Below are positions 1-10,926 of a stretch of 64,000 nt of DNA, in pieces. The stretch is from Strigamia acuminata (lineage: Eukaryota; Arthropoda; Chilopoda; Geophilomorpha; Linotaeniidae). A program made the position numbers and the translations under genes. The notes beneath the pieces are model-generated. The model searched no databases. It saw only the letters and a list, made by a program, of their open reading frames with translations, and was not told the DNA's origin. The stretch is from contig OX442314.1 of the NCBI GenBank assembly GCA_949358305.1, positions 48,182,581-48,246,580 of the forward strand. The letters are read 5' to 3'. Every line of letters begins with the position of its first letter. Within the stretch, counting starts at the first letter, position 1.

Positions 1-240
1 ATCATAGACACCTTTTCTACGATCATGCTAGGAACGCTGAAAGTTGAGATGTGATACAATTTTACCATGATGTTTTGACACCCATGTCACATGATTTGTT
101 TAACCAATCTGGAATTAGCTCTTTTGAGACAGCCAGTTGGGAATTAGAAGTTTCTGAACCAGCCAATTAGCGCTTTTAAAGCTTTCATATCTCTGAAGTA
201 GATTTTTTTCAAAAGAATATACTGTTTCAAATTGGCAGCT
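1..240 (+). repeat. Arm of a dispersed inverted repeat (partner 35355-35563)
   Basis: The first ~200 bases match, in reverse complement, the stretch at 35355-35563. Shared blocks include a segment around AAAGTTGAGATGTGA, another around AGACAGCCAGTTGGGAATTAG, and CCAGCCAATTAGCGCTTTTA. Mismatches and small gaps are present, so these are old copies. The arm may be cut by the window edge. It could be the terminal repeat of a large DNA transposon or two independent insertions of one repeat family in opposite orientation. Confidence 0.75.
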
Positions 241-1215
241 GTTTTGATTTGCAAAGATTTTCAACTTCCTTGTGGACTATCTTTTTTTAAAAAAAGATAA
301 TACGAAATGTTGCTTATTTTTTATTTATAGTTTTGTGCTTATCAAATTTTTTCAGCCGTAAGAACCTATTTTCAAACTCACAATTTAATTAAGTGTGACA
401 CTTAATTAAAAATAATGTCAACCTCATGATTTTTGCAAATCTTGTTTATTCACCAAAACCATTATGGCTATTAAAAATTTCTACATTTCACTCGACAAAA
501 AAATTAAATTCTATAAATAAACAATAATAATTAAAAAGGAAAGACATAATCATGTTGCAGTTGCAAATCTCAATCGGTTATTTTTTTTTAGGAAATGGAG
601 GTGTCATGATTTAAAACACTAACAACGTGAATAAAACTCGTACTTCTACACAAATGACATGTTTCAAGCAATAAAAAGCAATTACAATCTAATAACATAA
701 ACTAAATCACAGAGCGGAAAAGCTGTTTTACATAAAACCAAAGTGATGTGATTTCAGACTTAAACTAGAATTTTTATGCTCTGAAAAAGAAAGAATGTTT
801 AGTTAGTCAATTCTGTGTTTGCGTGATTTTCTTTTGCTTTACATTTAAACTTTGTTTAATATATTTTCTGTTATAGCCTTCAGGCTTTTATGCAATGAGA
901 ATACTTGTTTGCAAGAACGTGCGAAGGTTGTAAAGAGTTTCTTCATTTGTCTCAATATAGAAAATTAAAAAAAAGGTGAATTGAAATCTATGAATTAACA
1001 AATTAAATATTTTATTAACTTTGCATGGAAAAATCCAATTCAATGGAGCACACATTTAATTGGCCTCATTTTGTTCAAAATAAACAGCTGCATTCTAATT
1101 TAAAAAGTGAACAAATAACAGCTAATTGTACATCTTCATATTCATCTCAAAGTGGCAAACTCTAATATATAGCTCAAAATTATTTCACTTCTTCGGAACT
1201 TTTCCAAAGCAGAAC
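241..1215. other. AT-rich intergenic sequence, nothing recognised
   Basis: Very AT-rich DNA with many homopolymer runs. No coding frame, repeat or RNA gene was recognised. Confidence 0.5.
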
Positions 1216-1722
1216 ATGACTGACAATTCTCAACACACGTGCATCTTAACCGATGCCCAGCTTTGCCAGAGCGATAATGATACATCCAATAACCCAGGCG
1301 AAATCGAAGATATTGATCGTGAGTTACATTTTTTTGGTTTATGGCAAGAACATTTTCAATTCAATCCATACCGAATTACAACGTCAGACGTTGACTCCAT
1401 TATTGAAGAACTTTGGGTTGACATGAACCAAGACTCACGACAAATCTGCAAGTCCGAGGATGAAGAATTCTACTCCCCGCAGACTCCTGTAATTACAATT
1501 CCTAATGCTGAACAACTGACCAGTACAACAGGCAGCCAACAGGGTGAACATTTCTACTCCCCACCGTCGACGCAGACTCCCGTAATTACGATTCCTAATG
1601 CTGAAAAACTGACCAGTACAACAGGCAGTCAACAGGATGAACCAACACCACTCAATCACAGAGTAGCCATTCAGGTGTGTGTAGAACCTGACGTCCCGAG
1701 GACCTTATTGAACGACCGCTAG
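1216..1722 (+). CDS. Uncharacterised 168-aa ORF with internal duplication
   Basis: Open frame with an ATG at 1216 in the context AGAACATGA; the frame is open further upstream but only from non-ATG codons. The product is acidic and rich in Ser, Thr, Gln and Pro. Residues ~88-115 and ~116-146 are two copies of a segment containing the motif TPVITIPNAE followed by LTSTTGSQQ; the DNA is duplicated too (about 1470-1550 and 1555-1640), so this is a recent internal duplication. No domain, signal peptide or membrane segment was recognised. The DNA just after the stop contains CCTCACCCTAACAAC, also found at the end of the ORF at 31436-31731, so the two may be related. It could be a terminal exon of a larger gene. 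Confidence 0.4.
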   Translation: MTDNSQHTCILTDAQLCQSDNDTSNNPGEIEDIDRELHFFGLWQEHFQFNPYRITTSDVDSIIEELWVDMNQDSRQICKSEDEEFYSPQTPVITIPNAEQLTSTTGSQQGEHFYSPPSTQTPVITIPNAEKLTSTTGSQQDEPTPLNHRVAIQVCVEPDVPRTLLNDR

Positions 1723-2830
1723 AGATAAATTGCGCTAAAACGTTTCTACAGGGCGAATCAATTTGCTTCCTCACCCTAACAACTTTAACATTGTCGTGTA
1801 TTTATATATATATATATTTTATATATCTTACTTACGTTCACAACCAATGTGATTATTCATGTTTTCTAAATTAAAATATAAGTAAATGTGGTGTAAAATT
1901 TGTATTTAGTTGAATTAAAATTGGGATAGTTTAGGCTTACAGGACATCTCATTATTTCTGTCTTCTCATTTTTTTCCAGTGAATTAGAAAAATAAAAAGT
2001 CCTTTAACGGTATCATTCATAAAAAAAAAATATTAATTTATTGCAGGTTCACAATCAGTTTGCATCAGAAGAATTCACGTTATTTTGACAACTGCTGGTT
2101 ATTTATTCTTTTTATTAATTAGTTCGCAACCTGAAAAATGTAAATTTATTTAAAAAAAGCTGACAACAAATCCAGAAAATGGAAATTTAAAAGATCAAAG
2201 TCAAGCAAGTGGGTGGAGTTATCCTACTTCCTCTTTTACTATTATGTATAAACAAACTTTCTATCTCATAAAAAGCAGAATGAACTTAAATAAATATGAA
2301 GATGGTTTATTCCAACTAAGGCAAGCTCTAAATTTTATTTCAATACATTGCAATAAAATTTGTGAGCATATTTATTTTCTCAGATGTCAATGACCTATAT
2401 TCAGAGTAATCGTTTTGACCCATCTGAACCGCTGCGAATTAAGAGTTTTTGATTAACCAATAGAAAATAAACAGTGCTGAGAAAATAGTATTTTGAAAAT
2501 GATATTTCTTTTTGTATTTTGAAAATACTTTTAGGAAGTGTCCTAACTGAGGATTAGCTTGGTTGCCTCAATAGTTTTAGGTTACAAAGCTGTGTTACAA
2601 AGCTGAGTAGACTAACATTTCAAACGTTTTTTTCTCAAAACGTATTTTCCTCTTTTTCGTTCTCCCCTCTGGCTTCACCTCAATACTTGTTCGTTTGTTT
2701 ACTTAATTAGTGTTAAAATTCTCCGCTGGTGACGCCACCTCTCGGTCGCGTTTCATTCCTCCTCCTCATGGCAGAGTTTACAAATGACGTCATGATGACG
2801 TCACACCTGTTCGAAAACGAAGCTAAGGGT
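1723..2830. other. AT-rich intergenic sequence with a short TA microsatellite
   Basis: No coding frame recognised. A TA-rich microsatellite lies at about 1800-1830. A more GC-rich island at 2660-2830 includes a short TGACGTCA-like palindrome cluster (2783-2805), of unknown meaning. Confidence 0.4.
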
Positions 2831-2844
2831 ATAAACAAACACAA

Positions 2845-3390
2845 ACAACGCTGCGATTTTAATTTTAGCAAAAAAACATTCATTTAATTGCAAACAATTT
2901 TAATTTTGACGAAAAAACATCCAATTATTGATTAAGAAACATTTATTTTTATTTCATTTTATTTTTATTTTTATTTCGTAAAAAACAAAGAATAATGTTT
3001 ATTTTTGTTCAAACAAACGTTGATATCTTTTGGTCATTTTTTTGACGTCATTTGTTGTCAAAACATGTTTATTTTTAGCAAAATAAAACCTTCTTTTCAG
3101 AGCAAAAAGATTCTATTTTCTGACAAAAATTTTGGAATGAATCGTGTTTCCTAAGATTTAATTATATGCGTTTTGAAATGCGCCGCAATTTTAATTTTAG
3201 CAAAAAAAAAACATTCATTTAATTGCAAACAATTTTAATTTTGGCGAAAAAAACATCCAATTATTGATTAAAGAAACATTTATTTTTATTTTGTTTTCTT
3301 TTTATTTTTATTTCGTAAAAAACAAAGAATAATGTTTATTTTTGTTCAAACAAACGTTGATATCTTTTGGTCATTTTTTGACGTTTTTTA
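2845..3390 (+). repeat. Pair of ~210-bp direct repeats
   Basis: About 2853-3045 and 3183-3385 share a long near-identical sequence: both contain TTTTAATTTTAGCAAAAAAA, then CATCCAATTATTGATTA, then GTTCAAACAAACGTTGATAT. Indels occur mainly in A or T runs. This is a local tandem-type duplication separated by ~130 bp of unrelated sequence; no coding content. Confidence 0.85.
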
Positions 3391-3566
3391 GAAGGTGGCG
3401 CGTACCAAGGCTAACTTCCTTGTAATTTCATATTTTCTAAATTAAAATTTAAGTAAATAAACTTTCCAAATGATTAACTCACTCAAAGGGGGATATTTTA
3501 CAATCTTCACAGTTTCATGTTTAATCATGTTTAAACCGGTCCGTGATTGTTTTAGATTAGAGTTAA

Positions 3567-3870
3567 ATCCCATTAATTTTAGTTATAGTTAGTTATAGTG
3601 ACAACTCCATCCAGTGCCTGAAAAAAACATCAAAATATCTATTCCGGCAATCACAGAACCGTGAAGCTTTCAGGACTGGCGAGAGTCAGTCTGCCTTCAT
3701 TGGCCTGCTGGATACATGTAAAGGAAACGACGAAGCCATCAAAATAAATCAGCTTTTGAAGAAATACCAAAACGAGGCGCTTGCGTTTGATTCCAAGTTG
3801 ATCGAGCAGAGTGGAGCGTTTCAAGCACCCCAATATGCTGACATTCTTGTCGCCTTCTCTACGGCTGAGG
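3567..3870 (+). CDS. Possible exon, uncharacterised
   Basis: An open frame runs from 3567 with no stop to a good splice donor, GAGG|GTAATT, at 3870/3871. The downstream two thirds have protein-like composition (motifs GESQSAFIGLLD, INQLLKKYQNEALAFD, APQYADILVAFSTAEG), unlike the surrounding AT-rich DNA. It looks like one exon of a helical-repeat or coiled protein, but the family is not recognised and no acceptor or partner exon was identified. It may be a relic. Confidence 0.35.
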
Positions 3871-4135
3871 GTAATTTAAATTTTGGATTTTTAGATTGTT
3901 TTACTCTTTTTTTTCTATTATAGATTATTTTTATATCCTGTATCATGTTGTGATGGGTGTGCGTGACGTGGATTTATTGAATATTTTGGCCATCGTGAAT
4001 TCACGGACGTTCAGAAAGGAAGATCGAATCTCTTGTTTCCGTTCCTCATATACAAAATGTATTTCTTGTTTACAATCCACACTCACAAAATTTGTTTATT
4101 TTTGCAATAATTGCCACTTGTATAATCATAAATAA

Positions 4136-4493
4136 CTTTTGCAGTTAGTCACAGTATACTAAACACAACTGAAAAGTCATAAACAAATGCTGTTTCAATA
4201 CAGTAATTACTATTAATTGATTAAATATATTTTAAATTTTTTCTTAAATATTTAAAAGCAGTGCCGTTACTTTCCAAATTTAAACAAACATTTTTTAAAA
4301 GGACAATTAAATAAAATTCACTTTTCAAATCTAACGTTTGTTGTAAAATTGTTGTTATTGTGATGCTTCCATTTAATTTTCTTTATCATCTGACTAGTAT
4401 TGCACATACGTCAGGTTTTAAATATGTTATTCAAGATGTGTGCGTGTTAAAACAACTTATATAATCGATTTCCTCTTCAATTTTTCGTTTCCA
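4136..4493. other. AT-rich intergenic sequence
   Basis: No gene or repeat recognised between the possible exon region and the 31-bp minisatellite. Confidence 0.4.
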
Positions 4494-4967
4494 TGATGCG
4501 CAGTTCGCAGCTCATTCGGTCAGCGCATGCGCAGCTCTCAGCTCACTCGGTCAGCGCATGCGCAGTTCGCAGCTCATTCGGTCAGCGCATGCGCAGTTCG
4601 CAGCTCATTCGGTCAGCGCATGCGCAGTTCGCAGCTCATTCGGTCAGCGCATGCGCAGTTCTCAGCTCACTCGGTCAGCGCATGCGCAGCTCGCAACTCA
4701 TTCGGTCAGCGCATGCGCAGCTCGCAACTCATTCGGTCAGCGCATGCGCAGCTCTCAGCTCTTTGGCTTAGCGCATGATGCGCAGCTCGCAACTCATTCG
4801 GTCAGCGCATGCGCAGCTCTTAGCTCTTTGGCTTAGCGCATGATGCGCAGCTCGCAACTCATTCGGTCAGCGCATACGCAGCTCTCAGCTCATTCGGTCA
4901 GCGCATGCGCAGCTCGCAGCTCATGCACAGCTCGCAGCTCATTGGCACAGCGCATGCGCAGCTCATT
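4494..4967 (+). repeat. 31-bp minisatellite, ~15 copies, built on GCGCATGCGC
   Basis: Tandem units of about 31 bp, roughly GCGCAGTTCGCAGCTCATTC followed by GGTCAGCGCAT. The junction of units makes the palindrome GCGCATGCGC. The first copies are nearly identical; later units (from ~4750) carry insertions and variants. The unit is not a multiple of three, so the three overlapping 80-90-codon ORFs here are by-products of the repeat. It is strikingly GC- and CpG-rich for this AT-rich window. Confidence 0.9.
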
Positions 4968-5934
4968 GTGTGGCGCCTGACACAAAATACTGTACTGCGT
5001 CTCAAATAAGAGACCCCCCCTATGTGTTTTTCTTCACTGATACAAAAACTCCTCGGTTTTGGGACATTTAGATCGAAGTAACATGATAAAATACCAGGTA
5101 ACGTTTCGGTAGCGTTTGGCCGTAAGGCCTGGCCAAAAGCCGCTGGGTGAGAAATATAGCATTAATTTCGTGCATAAAACGGGTATATTTAATGTCTCGT
5201 TCCCCTGCCAAAACGACCGGAAGACACCCACGAGTGAGCGCTAGAGAAATAGCCACACTCCAACATGGCAGACCCGAGAAGCAACGATCGTTCCGAAGGA
5301 CGACATCACCCGACCTGACAAACACCGAAACGAAAACCACAGTTTCGACAATCCCCTGTAGGCTGTCTAGCAGGCCAGTAATTGATTAAAACACACACCA
5401 ATCGACTCGAAACACTCTGTTAACGGCAATTTCTCAGACCGCCAGAACCAAGCGATCGATGAACCACTCACAATCGCGAATGCGCCAAAGACGTTCCAAA
5501 CAGGACCAACGCACCAGGTACGAAAATGAAATAACTAAGCAGATCCGAAACGTTATCACAGCATTTGCAACACATTCCTATTTTTAAGGGAGCCGAGACC
5601 CGCCCGGACTCGGAGTCAACAACCTAGTCAGATACGTAAATTCAAAACCTTGTGGCGAATGAATTAAATTAAAAATCTGATGTTTGCTCATATTCTAGGG
5701 AAATTCATGAACCACTTTCTCACGTATGCGACGCTCATGATGGCGCCGCTCTGGGATTATAGCAAGCTATTAAAATTATTGACGGAAAATTACTGACTTC
5801 TGTGTTTTACAGCGTCTGGACTAATTTTCCGCACTCCAGTTGCGCTTACAACAAGCTTAAAGAATTATTTTCCCACCCGAAAAATTTAATAAGAAACAGA
5901 AAAGAAACATAAACAACAATTAAAATAAATTCAC
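4968..5934. other. Non-coding or unrecognised sequence
   Basis: Moderately GC-rich to 5640, then AT-rich. Short open frames on both strands overlap each other and lack any recognisable motif. No repeat copy was identified elsewhere in the window. Confidence 0.35.
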
Positions 5935-6171
5935 TCACCATGCGCCTGTCATAATGGCGCTGTCATGCTGGTGAACTATGGGTCGTGCACACAGCAACGG
6001 AAGACAGCATGTAGCTGCCAAGAGTAGGAACCCCATTTGAGTAAGACCACCCATATTTGACAGTCTCTCTAGAGTTTCAACAAGGTATGAGCTGTGATCC
6101 CTTAGCTCAGATAGGTCCTGATGCCAACCCGATTGTGGTATAGCTGAGGGAAACCATCTATTAGATTTCAT
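5935..6171 (-). CDS. Small ORF (78 aa) with one predicted membrane segment
   Basis: ATG-initiated frame on the minus strand. The N-terminal ~45 residues are polar; a hydrophobic stretch follows (around GFLLLAATCCLPLLC) and then a short polar tail. This could be the end of a degraded membrane protein, or a chance ORF. No family was recognised and no neighbouring exon was found. Low confidence. Confidence 0.2.
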   Translation of the reverse strand: MKSNRWFPSAIPQSGWHQDLSELRDHSSYLVETLERLSNMGGLTQMGFLLLAATCCLPLLCARPIVHQHDSAIMTGAW

Positions 6172-6904
6172 TATTACATCTTATCATAAGTGTCTATTGA
6201 ATTTATTATTTGTATTTAGAGTTATTTGAATTATTGAGTTAAAGATACATTCGAATAGTTAACACTGTCTGGTTTGAATAAAGCCAAGTTAAGTTTAAAT
6301 TAAAAATCATAGACTCTTTCTTCCTTCTCATTCACACAGCTTATGTGGATAGTCCCTTGAGAACCTAAACCCCATGTAATAATATGGTTGGTAATCACGG
6401 TTTGGACGTGTACTAATGGCGGAAAAGAGGGTTAATGGTTTTCTTTTATTTCACTCTCGTTATACAGGTGGCCAAGCCATTTCCAGGGTCAACAGGATGC
6501 TGATTGAGACGAATTGGCTATTCCTCGGGGTTTTAATTGAAAGTTGGATCAGGGGAGTTTACTGATTCCATTGAGGTCCAGCTGACATTGGATGGAAGTT
6601 CGGGGCGGTACTTGTTGGTACCAATAGTTCTGCAAACTCAACAGTGACCAAGACGAGAAAACCATTGGCCCGGGGGCACTGATCATATGCCAATGGCTTA
6701 TTGATCGGTCCGCATGCATGGAGGACCATGGAGGAAATGGTTATTTACATAAAAGGAAAAAATGCAAGAGTATTAAAGTAGATGATTTTGATTTACATCT
6801 TTAGATGGATTGCTGCCCATTGTAAACTTTGCATTTTGCTACCACTGTAAAAGCTGGTAATTTCTCTATCGTTTCAGCTGGTAATTTCTTAGCTTTAGCA
6901 CTGA
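6172..6904. other. Unrecognised sequence
   Basis: No convincing coding frame or repeat. 6380-6720 is less AT-rich than its surroundings but shows no continuous frame. Confidence 0.35.
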
Positions 6905-7286
6905 CACAAAATAACAAACTTATTAGATAAAAAAGAATTTGTGCATTGGTTAACAGAAGTTCTGAAATTATCAATTCCACCTTCTAAGATTATCGATTGC
7001 TTTGGAAGTGAGGAAAGCAGCTTTCTCACAGACAATTCCCAAACCCCCGTCGATTTTAAATCAACAGCAACTAGAGGCAATTTCCATAAAGCTGGCTCCT
7101 GAACTTCATGGACTCAGTCAAGAGAAACAAGCGAGTTTCATGTCGTACGTGTACGACAGTACTGGAATATTAGAAGTTGTCAATGATCAGAACGAAATCG
7201 ATGAGCACAAAGCATTTATAAATAGTACTGTTCACTCTGTCATATGCGACATCGCGAAAAAGAACAAGTTAATTTATTATACTTAG
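6905..7286 (+). pseudogene. Disrupted uncharacterised ORF (two overlapping frames)
   Basis: One frame is open from 6905 and encodes protein-like sequence with motifs EFVHWLTEVLKL and DCFGSEESSFLTDN, then stops near 7100. A second frame, open across ~7002-7286, encodes a well-composed stretch containing LEAISIKLAPELHGL and EKQASFMSYVYDSTG, ending at a stop just before 7287. The two look like parts of one coding region separated by an indel. No family recognised. It lies 0.7-1.1 kb upstream of the decayed polymerase and could belong to the same former element, but nothing proves this. Confidence 0.35.
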
Positions 7287-7347
7287 TATATTTATTATAT
7301 ATAGTGCCGGAGCTAATTAGAAGAAGAATACCATATTGGCATCACAC

Positions 7348-7463
7348 ACCTCGAGCAGCCAGAATTTAACCTCGAGCACCTCGAGCAGCCAGAATTTAAC
7401 CTCGAGCAGCCAGAATTTAACCTCGAGCAGCCAGAATTTAACCTCGAGCAGCCAGAATTTAAC
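7348..7463 (+). repeat. 21-bp minisatellite (~5 copies)
   Basis: Tandem copies of a 21-bp unit CCTCGAGCAGCCAGAATTTA plus A; one partial unit lies near the start. The matching minus-strand frame reading as SGCSRLN repeats is a repeat artefact. Confidence 0.9.
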
Positions 7464-7990
7464 CTACATAAAGCAGAGCTGTCATAGAATCGAGGTTGGA
7501 ATGAACTTTTGACCTGAAAGAGAACTACTGTGAGTTGTGGGAGGAAAAGTGAGGAGGCGGGCACCGATCCAACAAGCTAGACTGAGAACACGAAAAAAGA
7601 CACTCCTGTTCAGGGAGAGCTTAGTGCTAGTTGTTTAATCCCTCACGAGTTGGTTATTTGCAAGCTGAACTAGGCCTCACAGTTGGTTGGAAGTAAACCG
7701 CAACCATCTGTATAAAGCCTGCAGTGAGTCTAGTAGCTGACCAACACACTGCAGTTTCCCAGTTGTTCCGTTTTGGAAAGATGTGCCAAGCTTGGAGGCA
7801 GCCCAGCCATAAACAAAGGGAGAAAGCAGCAGTGGCCAGATAGCTCAAAACCACAACAAAGACTGCCCAGCAAGGGGCAGCTAACATTCCAACTCGCATC
7901 ACAGATGTGCCTTGAACTGACTAGAAGAAATCTCCCCATCGATAATAGGTTGTAACGATTGTTTTATTAAGTGTATTTTGCTTTTTGATT
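7464..7990. other. Unrecognised sequence
   Basis: Short ORFs overlap on both strands without recognisable motifs; no repeat structure seen. Confidence 0.3.
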
Positions 7991-9375
7991 ATTCTGTGTT
8001 TCCTCATTTGGCAATTTGGTTTTCGAAGAGATCTTTTCGGATTTCCATGTTGTTGGGTGGATTGAGTGCTTTAAGATCTTACTGATGGAAATTGAAGAAT
8101 CTCTCTTTCCACAAATGAATACTCCCATTCTCCTAGTGGAAGTTGATGAAGGAAATCTAAGCAATGATCCTCCATGCTGGGTCTACGATCATTCCCCCAC
8201 CATCAGTCAACAAATTGATCTTCAAACATTTCATGATTGCAGCAAGTCAGATTGATGAACCAGCGGCAGTTCCTGTTTTCCAATACCAACCAGATTTAAA
8301 CCAAGCGGGAACAAACAGCATCATCAATTCCCCATCTTTGTAAAGTGCATCTCTTACGACATTAGTGCAGCAAATTGGAGGTGGACAGAAAGAACTTTCG
8401 TGTGAGTACTGTCATAAAATTTATTCATGTAATTCCACTTTAAAAAGGCATGTTCTTCATTTTCATACTCTTTCAAAAAGCACATTCATGTGTCCAATTT
8501 GATCAAATGTTTTCAAGCGCAAAGATTACATGCTGATTACATGTTAAAAAAATACACAATTGCAGCAAGGACACATTTCCTTGCAATGTTTGCAATAAGA
8601 CTTTCTCTAAAAAATAATTTCCTCAAACACATGCAAGTTCCACATCCACAACCACTACCCTGCGATGATCCATGTGTGGAGGCATTAGAGGGAAACGTCA
8701 ACACATATAAAATTCTCGGAAATAAACTCTTTAGATTTATAACTGGACTTTCATTCCCAATGACTATTTAACAAATCCCTAAGTTTGAAACTATGAATTC
8801 AATTAGTGTTCATGTGTTTGGTTTTGAAAAAGAAGTCTTTCCCCTATGCATTAGCAAATTGGAACAAATTCCTGTTGTTTCATAACTTAAAAAATTATGA
8901 TTTACATTTATTAATGCAAGAAATTGGAAAGTATAAGGATCGTGAAATAAGCTGTATACCAACCAACATGCAACGATACATTACTTTTTCACTTGGGAAC
9001 TTTCGATTTCTTGATAGTCTGCAATTTATGAATGCTTCTTTAGATTCATTGGTTAGTAATTTATTCAAAAGTGATCCTAACCAATTCCAAATAATGAAAC
9101 AGCATTTCCATCTTGATCAAATCGGATTGTTATTGAAAAAAGGCATTTTGCCATACCAGTACATGGACTCTTGGATAAAATTTAAAGACGTCCAACTGCA
9201 TTTTACAGTATTTTAAGTGAGCAAAGTGCATCCGCAACTGATTATAATCACGCAAAGATTGTTTGAGAAAAATTCATGATCCAAAATCTCGGTGATTATC
9301 AGAATCTGTATGTTTTGCTTCTAGCGGACGTCTTTGAAAATTTTCGCTTGATTCGTTTAGAGACTTATAAGTTAG
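7991..9375 (+). pseudogene. Decayed family B DNA polymerase (organellar/viral type) with C2H2 fingers
   Basis: Fragments in several plus-strand frames. 8016-8255 is an open stretch of unknown function. At ~8395-8480 there is a C2H2 finger (CEYCHKIY, then H-x4-H), followed by remains of two more fingers broken by stops and shifts. At 8806-9216 a 136-codon frame carries motifs typical of the exonuclease region of the DNA_pol_B_2 family used by protein-primed polymerases: FHNLKNYDLHLLMQEIG, RYITFSLGNFRF, DSLQFMNASLDSLVSNL and a PYQYMDSW motif. A shifted frame at ~9290-9375 continues with [11 protein letters not shown]. The downstream palm domain with the polymerase aspartates is absent. It resembles the finger-plus-polymerase genes of Polinton/adintovirus-like elements and their domesticated or defective relatives in arthropods; that attribution is inference. 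At least three frame breaks make it non-functional. Confidence 0.8.
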
Positions 9376-9603
9376 ATTGGTGATGCGTACTACTCGCGTA
9401 CTACTCGCGTACTACTCGCGAGATTGGTTGGCGCAACATGCAAATTCGCACCAAGCAATCTCGCCGGAACAGCACAAGATCAACAACCGCAACGTCGCAC
9501 TTCCTGATCTGTGCGGTATCAGACTCCATGTTTTAGTAAGATCTAGCAACATTTGTTTTCTTATTTTTTAACTTTTGATAAGAAAAAGGTATAAATTAAA
9601 AGA

Positions 9604-9766
9604 ATGTTGATTCGATTTCATATCAACATGGAACAGTGGAGAAATCATCCACTTCCTCCGATGCAACAAATTCATCCATCAGATAGTTCTGAAGACTCTA
9701 CAGATGAAATTGAAAGTATGCAAGATAAATTGCAAGGGGTTGCTATGACCGTTCTTGACCTTTCTA
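9604..9766 (+). CDS. Possible first exon of a gene related to 36912-37255
   Basis: ATG at 9604 opens a 55-codon frame that meets a strong donor TCTAG|GTAGGTGA at 9766/9767. Motifs include WRNHPLPPMQQIHP and the acidic DSSEDSTDEIESMQD. The EIESMQD segment recurs at ~36918 in front of another finger-like remnant, so both may be starts of the same finger-plus-polymerase gene family. Without transcripts the exon remains tentative. Confidence 0.35.
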
Positions 9767-9776
9767 GGTAGGTGAA

Positions 9777-10550
9777 AATTCCGGCCCTTCTCGTCTTAAA
9801 CAAGTTTGTAATCATTCAAAATGTATGCCAGAGATAACAAATTCATTTATGAATCAATTCAAAAAAATCTTAACCGCCCAATAGCTATGGTACTTCTTTG
9901 AAGAACCATGCTCGTTAGTGTCCAAGCTTGGTGTTGCAGAGATATGTGCAGGGTCTAGCAATTCTTTAGTTCAATAAAAAAAAAGTCGAAATTTTTATTA
10001 ACTTGTATCCAGATTCGGAGATTCTGACAGGATTCGAAAGCCCAGATCCGGAGATTGTTACACTGCGCTAATAATTCATTTTGCTGTTACTCAATTTAGC
10101 TGTAGGTACGTAATCACGCACAAAGTTCTTTCAGCACCAGCCAGGTGAATATAAAAATTTCTGAAAATTTCAAAATATTGATACAATAGAGCGTCGGTTA
10201 TCCAAACTTATTATGGAGACATAAGTGTTCATAGAACCGATTTGTTTGTGTAATCGGTCATCATTAGGTTTATATATACGTACTGTACTATATATGAAGT
10301 AAAAAAAAAAAAAAAGCCATTTTCCAACGCCAACGACAAGAAACAACGTTACAGTAATCGAATAAATAATTATGTGCAATTTTCTTGAAAATATTTGTTG
10401 TTTCATTGAATATTCTCCTCTATTATAGAATTAATTAGCTTAAAGTCGAATTATCGTAAGTCCCGGTGAGGCATTTGTAGTTATTAAGTTTTTAGTTTTA
10501 TTTAAGTTTAATTTAACTAAATTCGAGATTACAACAGCAGAAGAGAAGGT
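9777..10550. other. AT-rich sequence with possible old DNA-transposon remnant
   Basis: No coding frame recognised. About 10187-10290 contains GAGCGTCGGTTATCCAAA and GTAATCGGTC, resembling pogo/Tigger-type terminal sequence, but no opposite end was found. Confidence 0.3.
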
Positions 10551-10552
10551 TA

Positions 10553-10805
10553 TTACTATAAGAATACCCAATAATATTCTTTCATATGGGTCAGGGATAT
10601 ACAATCAGCCTTTTACCACATTGAAATTGAGGAAGGGATCGCCTTTTCGACGCCGACGAACCGAGAGTTGTTGGCCAGTGGACGGTTGGGCCACTTTCAA
10701 CAATAATTGGTAATTGCTGTACTCCTATATTGGTTACAGGCTAATCATACCACGTTTCTCTCCAACTGGAAGGACAACTGTCACGAAGTGATGGTAAAAA
10801 TGAAA
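10553..10805 (+). repeat. Dispersed repeat, truncated copy (related to 12598-14260)
   Basis: From ATAAGAATACCCAATAATATTC through TCATATGGGTCAGGGATATA and GGCCAGTGGACGGTTGGGCC to the GGTTACAGGCTAATCATACC block, this matches 12598-12800 and then 13297-13370. The two copies flank the copia fragment and could be taken for its LTRs, but the longer copy continues into a family shared with 45490-46530, so an independent repeat is more likely. Confidence 0.7.
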
Positions 10806-10926
10806 AAAACAATAAATGAGTAAAATTAGAAAAGGGCAACAATACTGGCAACAGATAATGTGCAGTTGCAGCTCGAGTGCAATATGCAATTGACACATTG
10901 CAAAATGGAGAGAACAGAGACTGTTG

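Noticed and set aside
4493-4836. Three overlapping ORFs of Arg/Ser/Ala/Gln repeats
   Set aside because: All three frames of one 31-bp array are open; this is a property of the repeat, not of a gene.
10187-10290. Tigger-like MITE
   Set aside because: Only one end-like sequence was seen and no inverted partner or TA pair; kept only as a note on the region.
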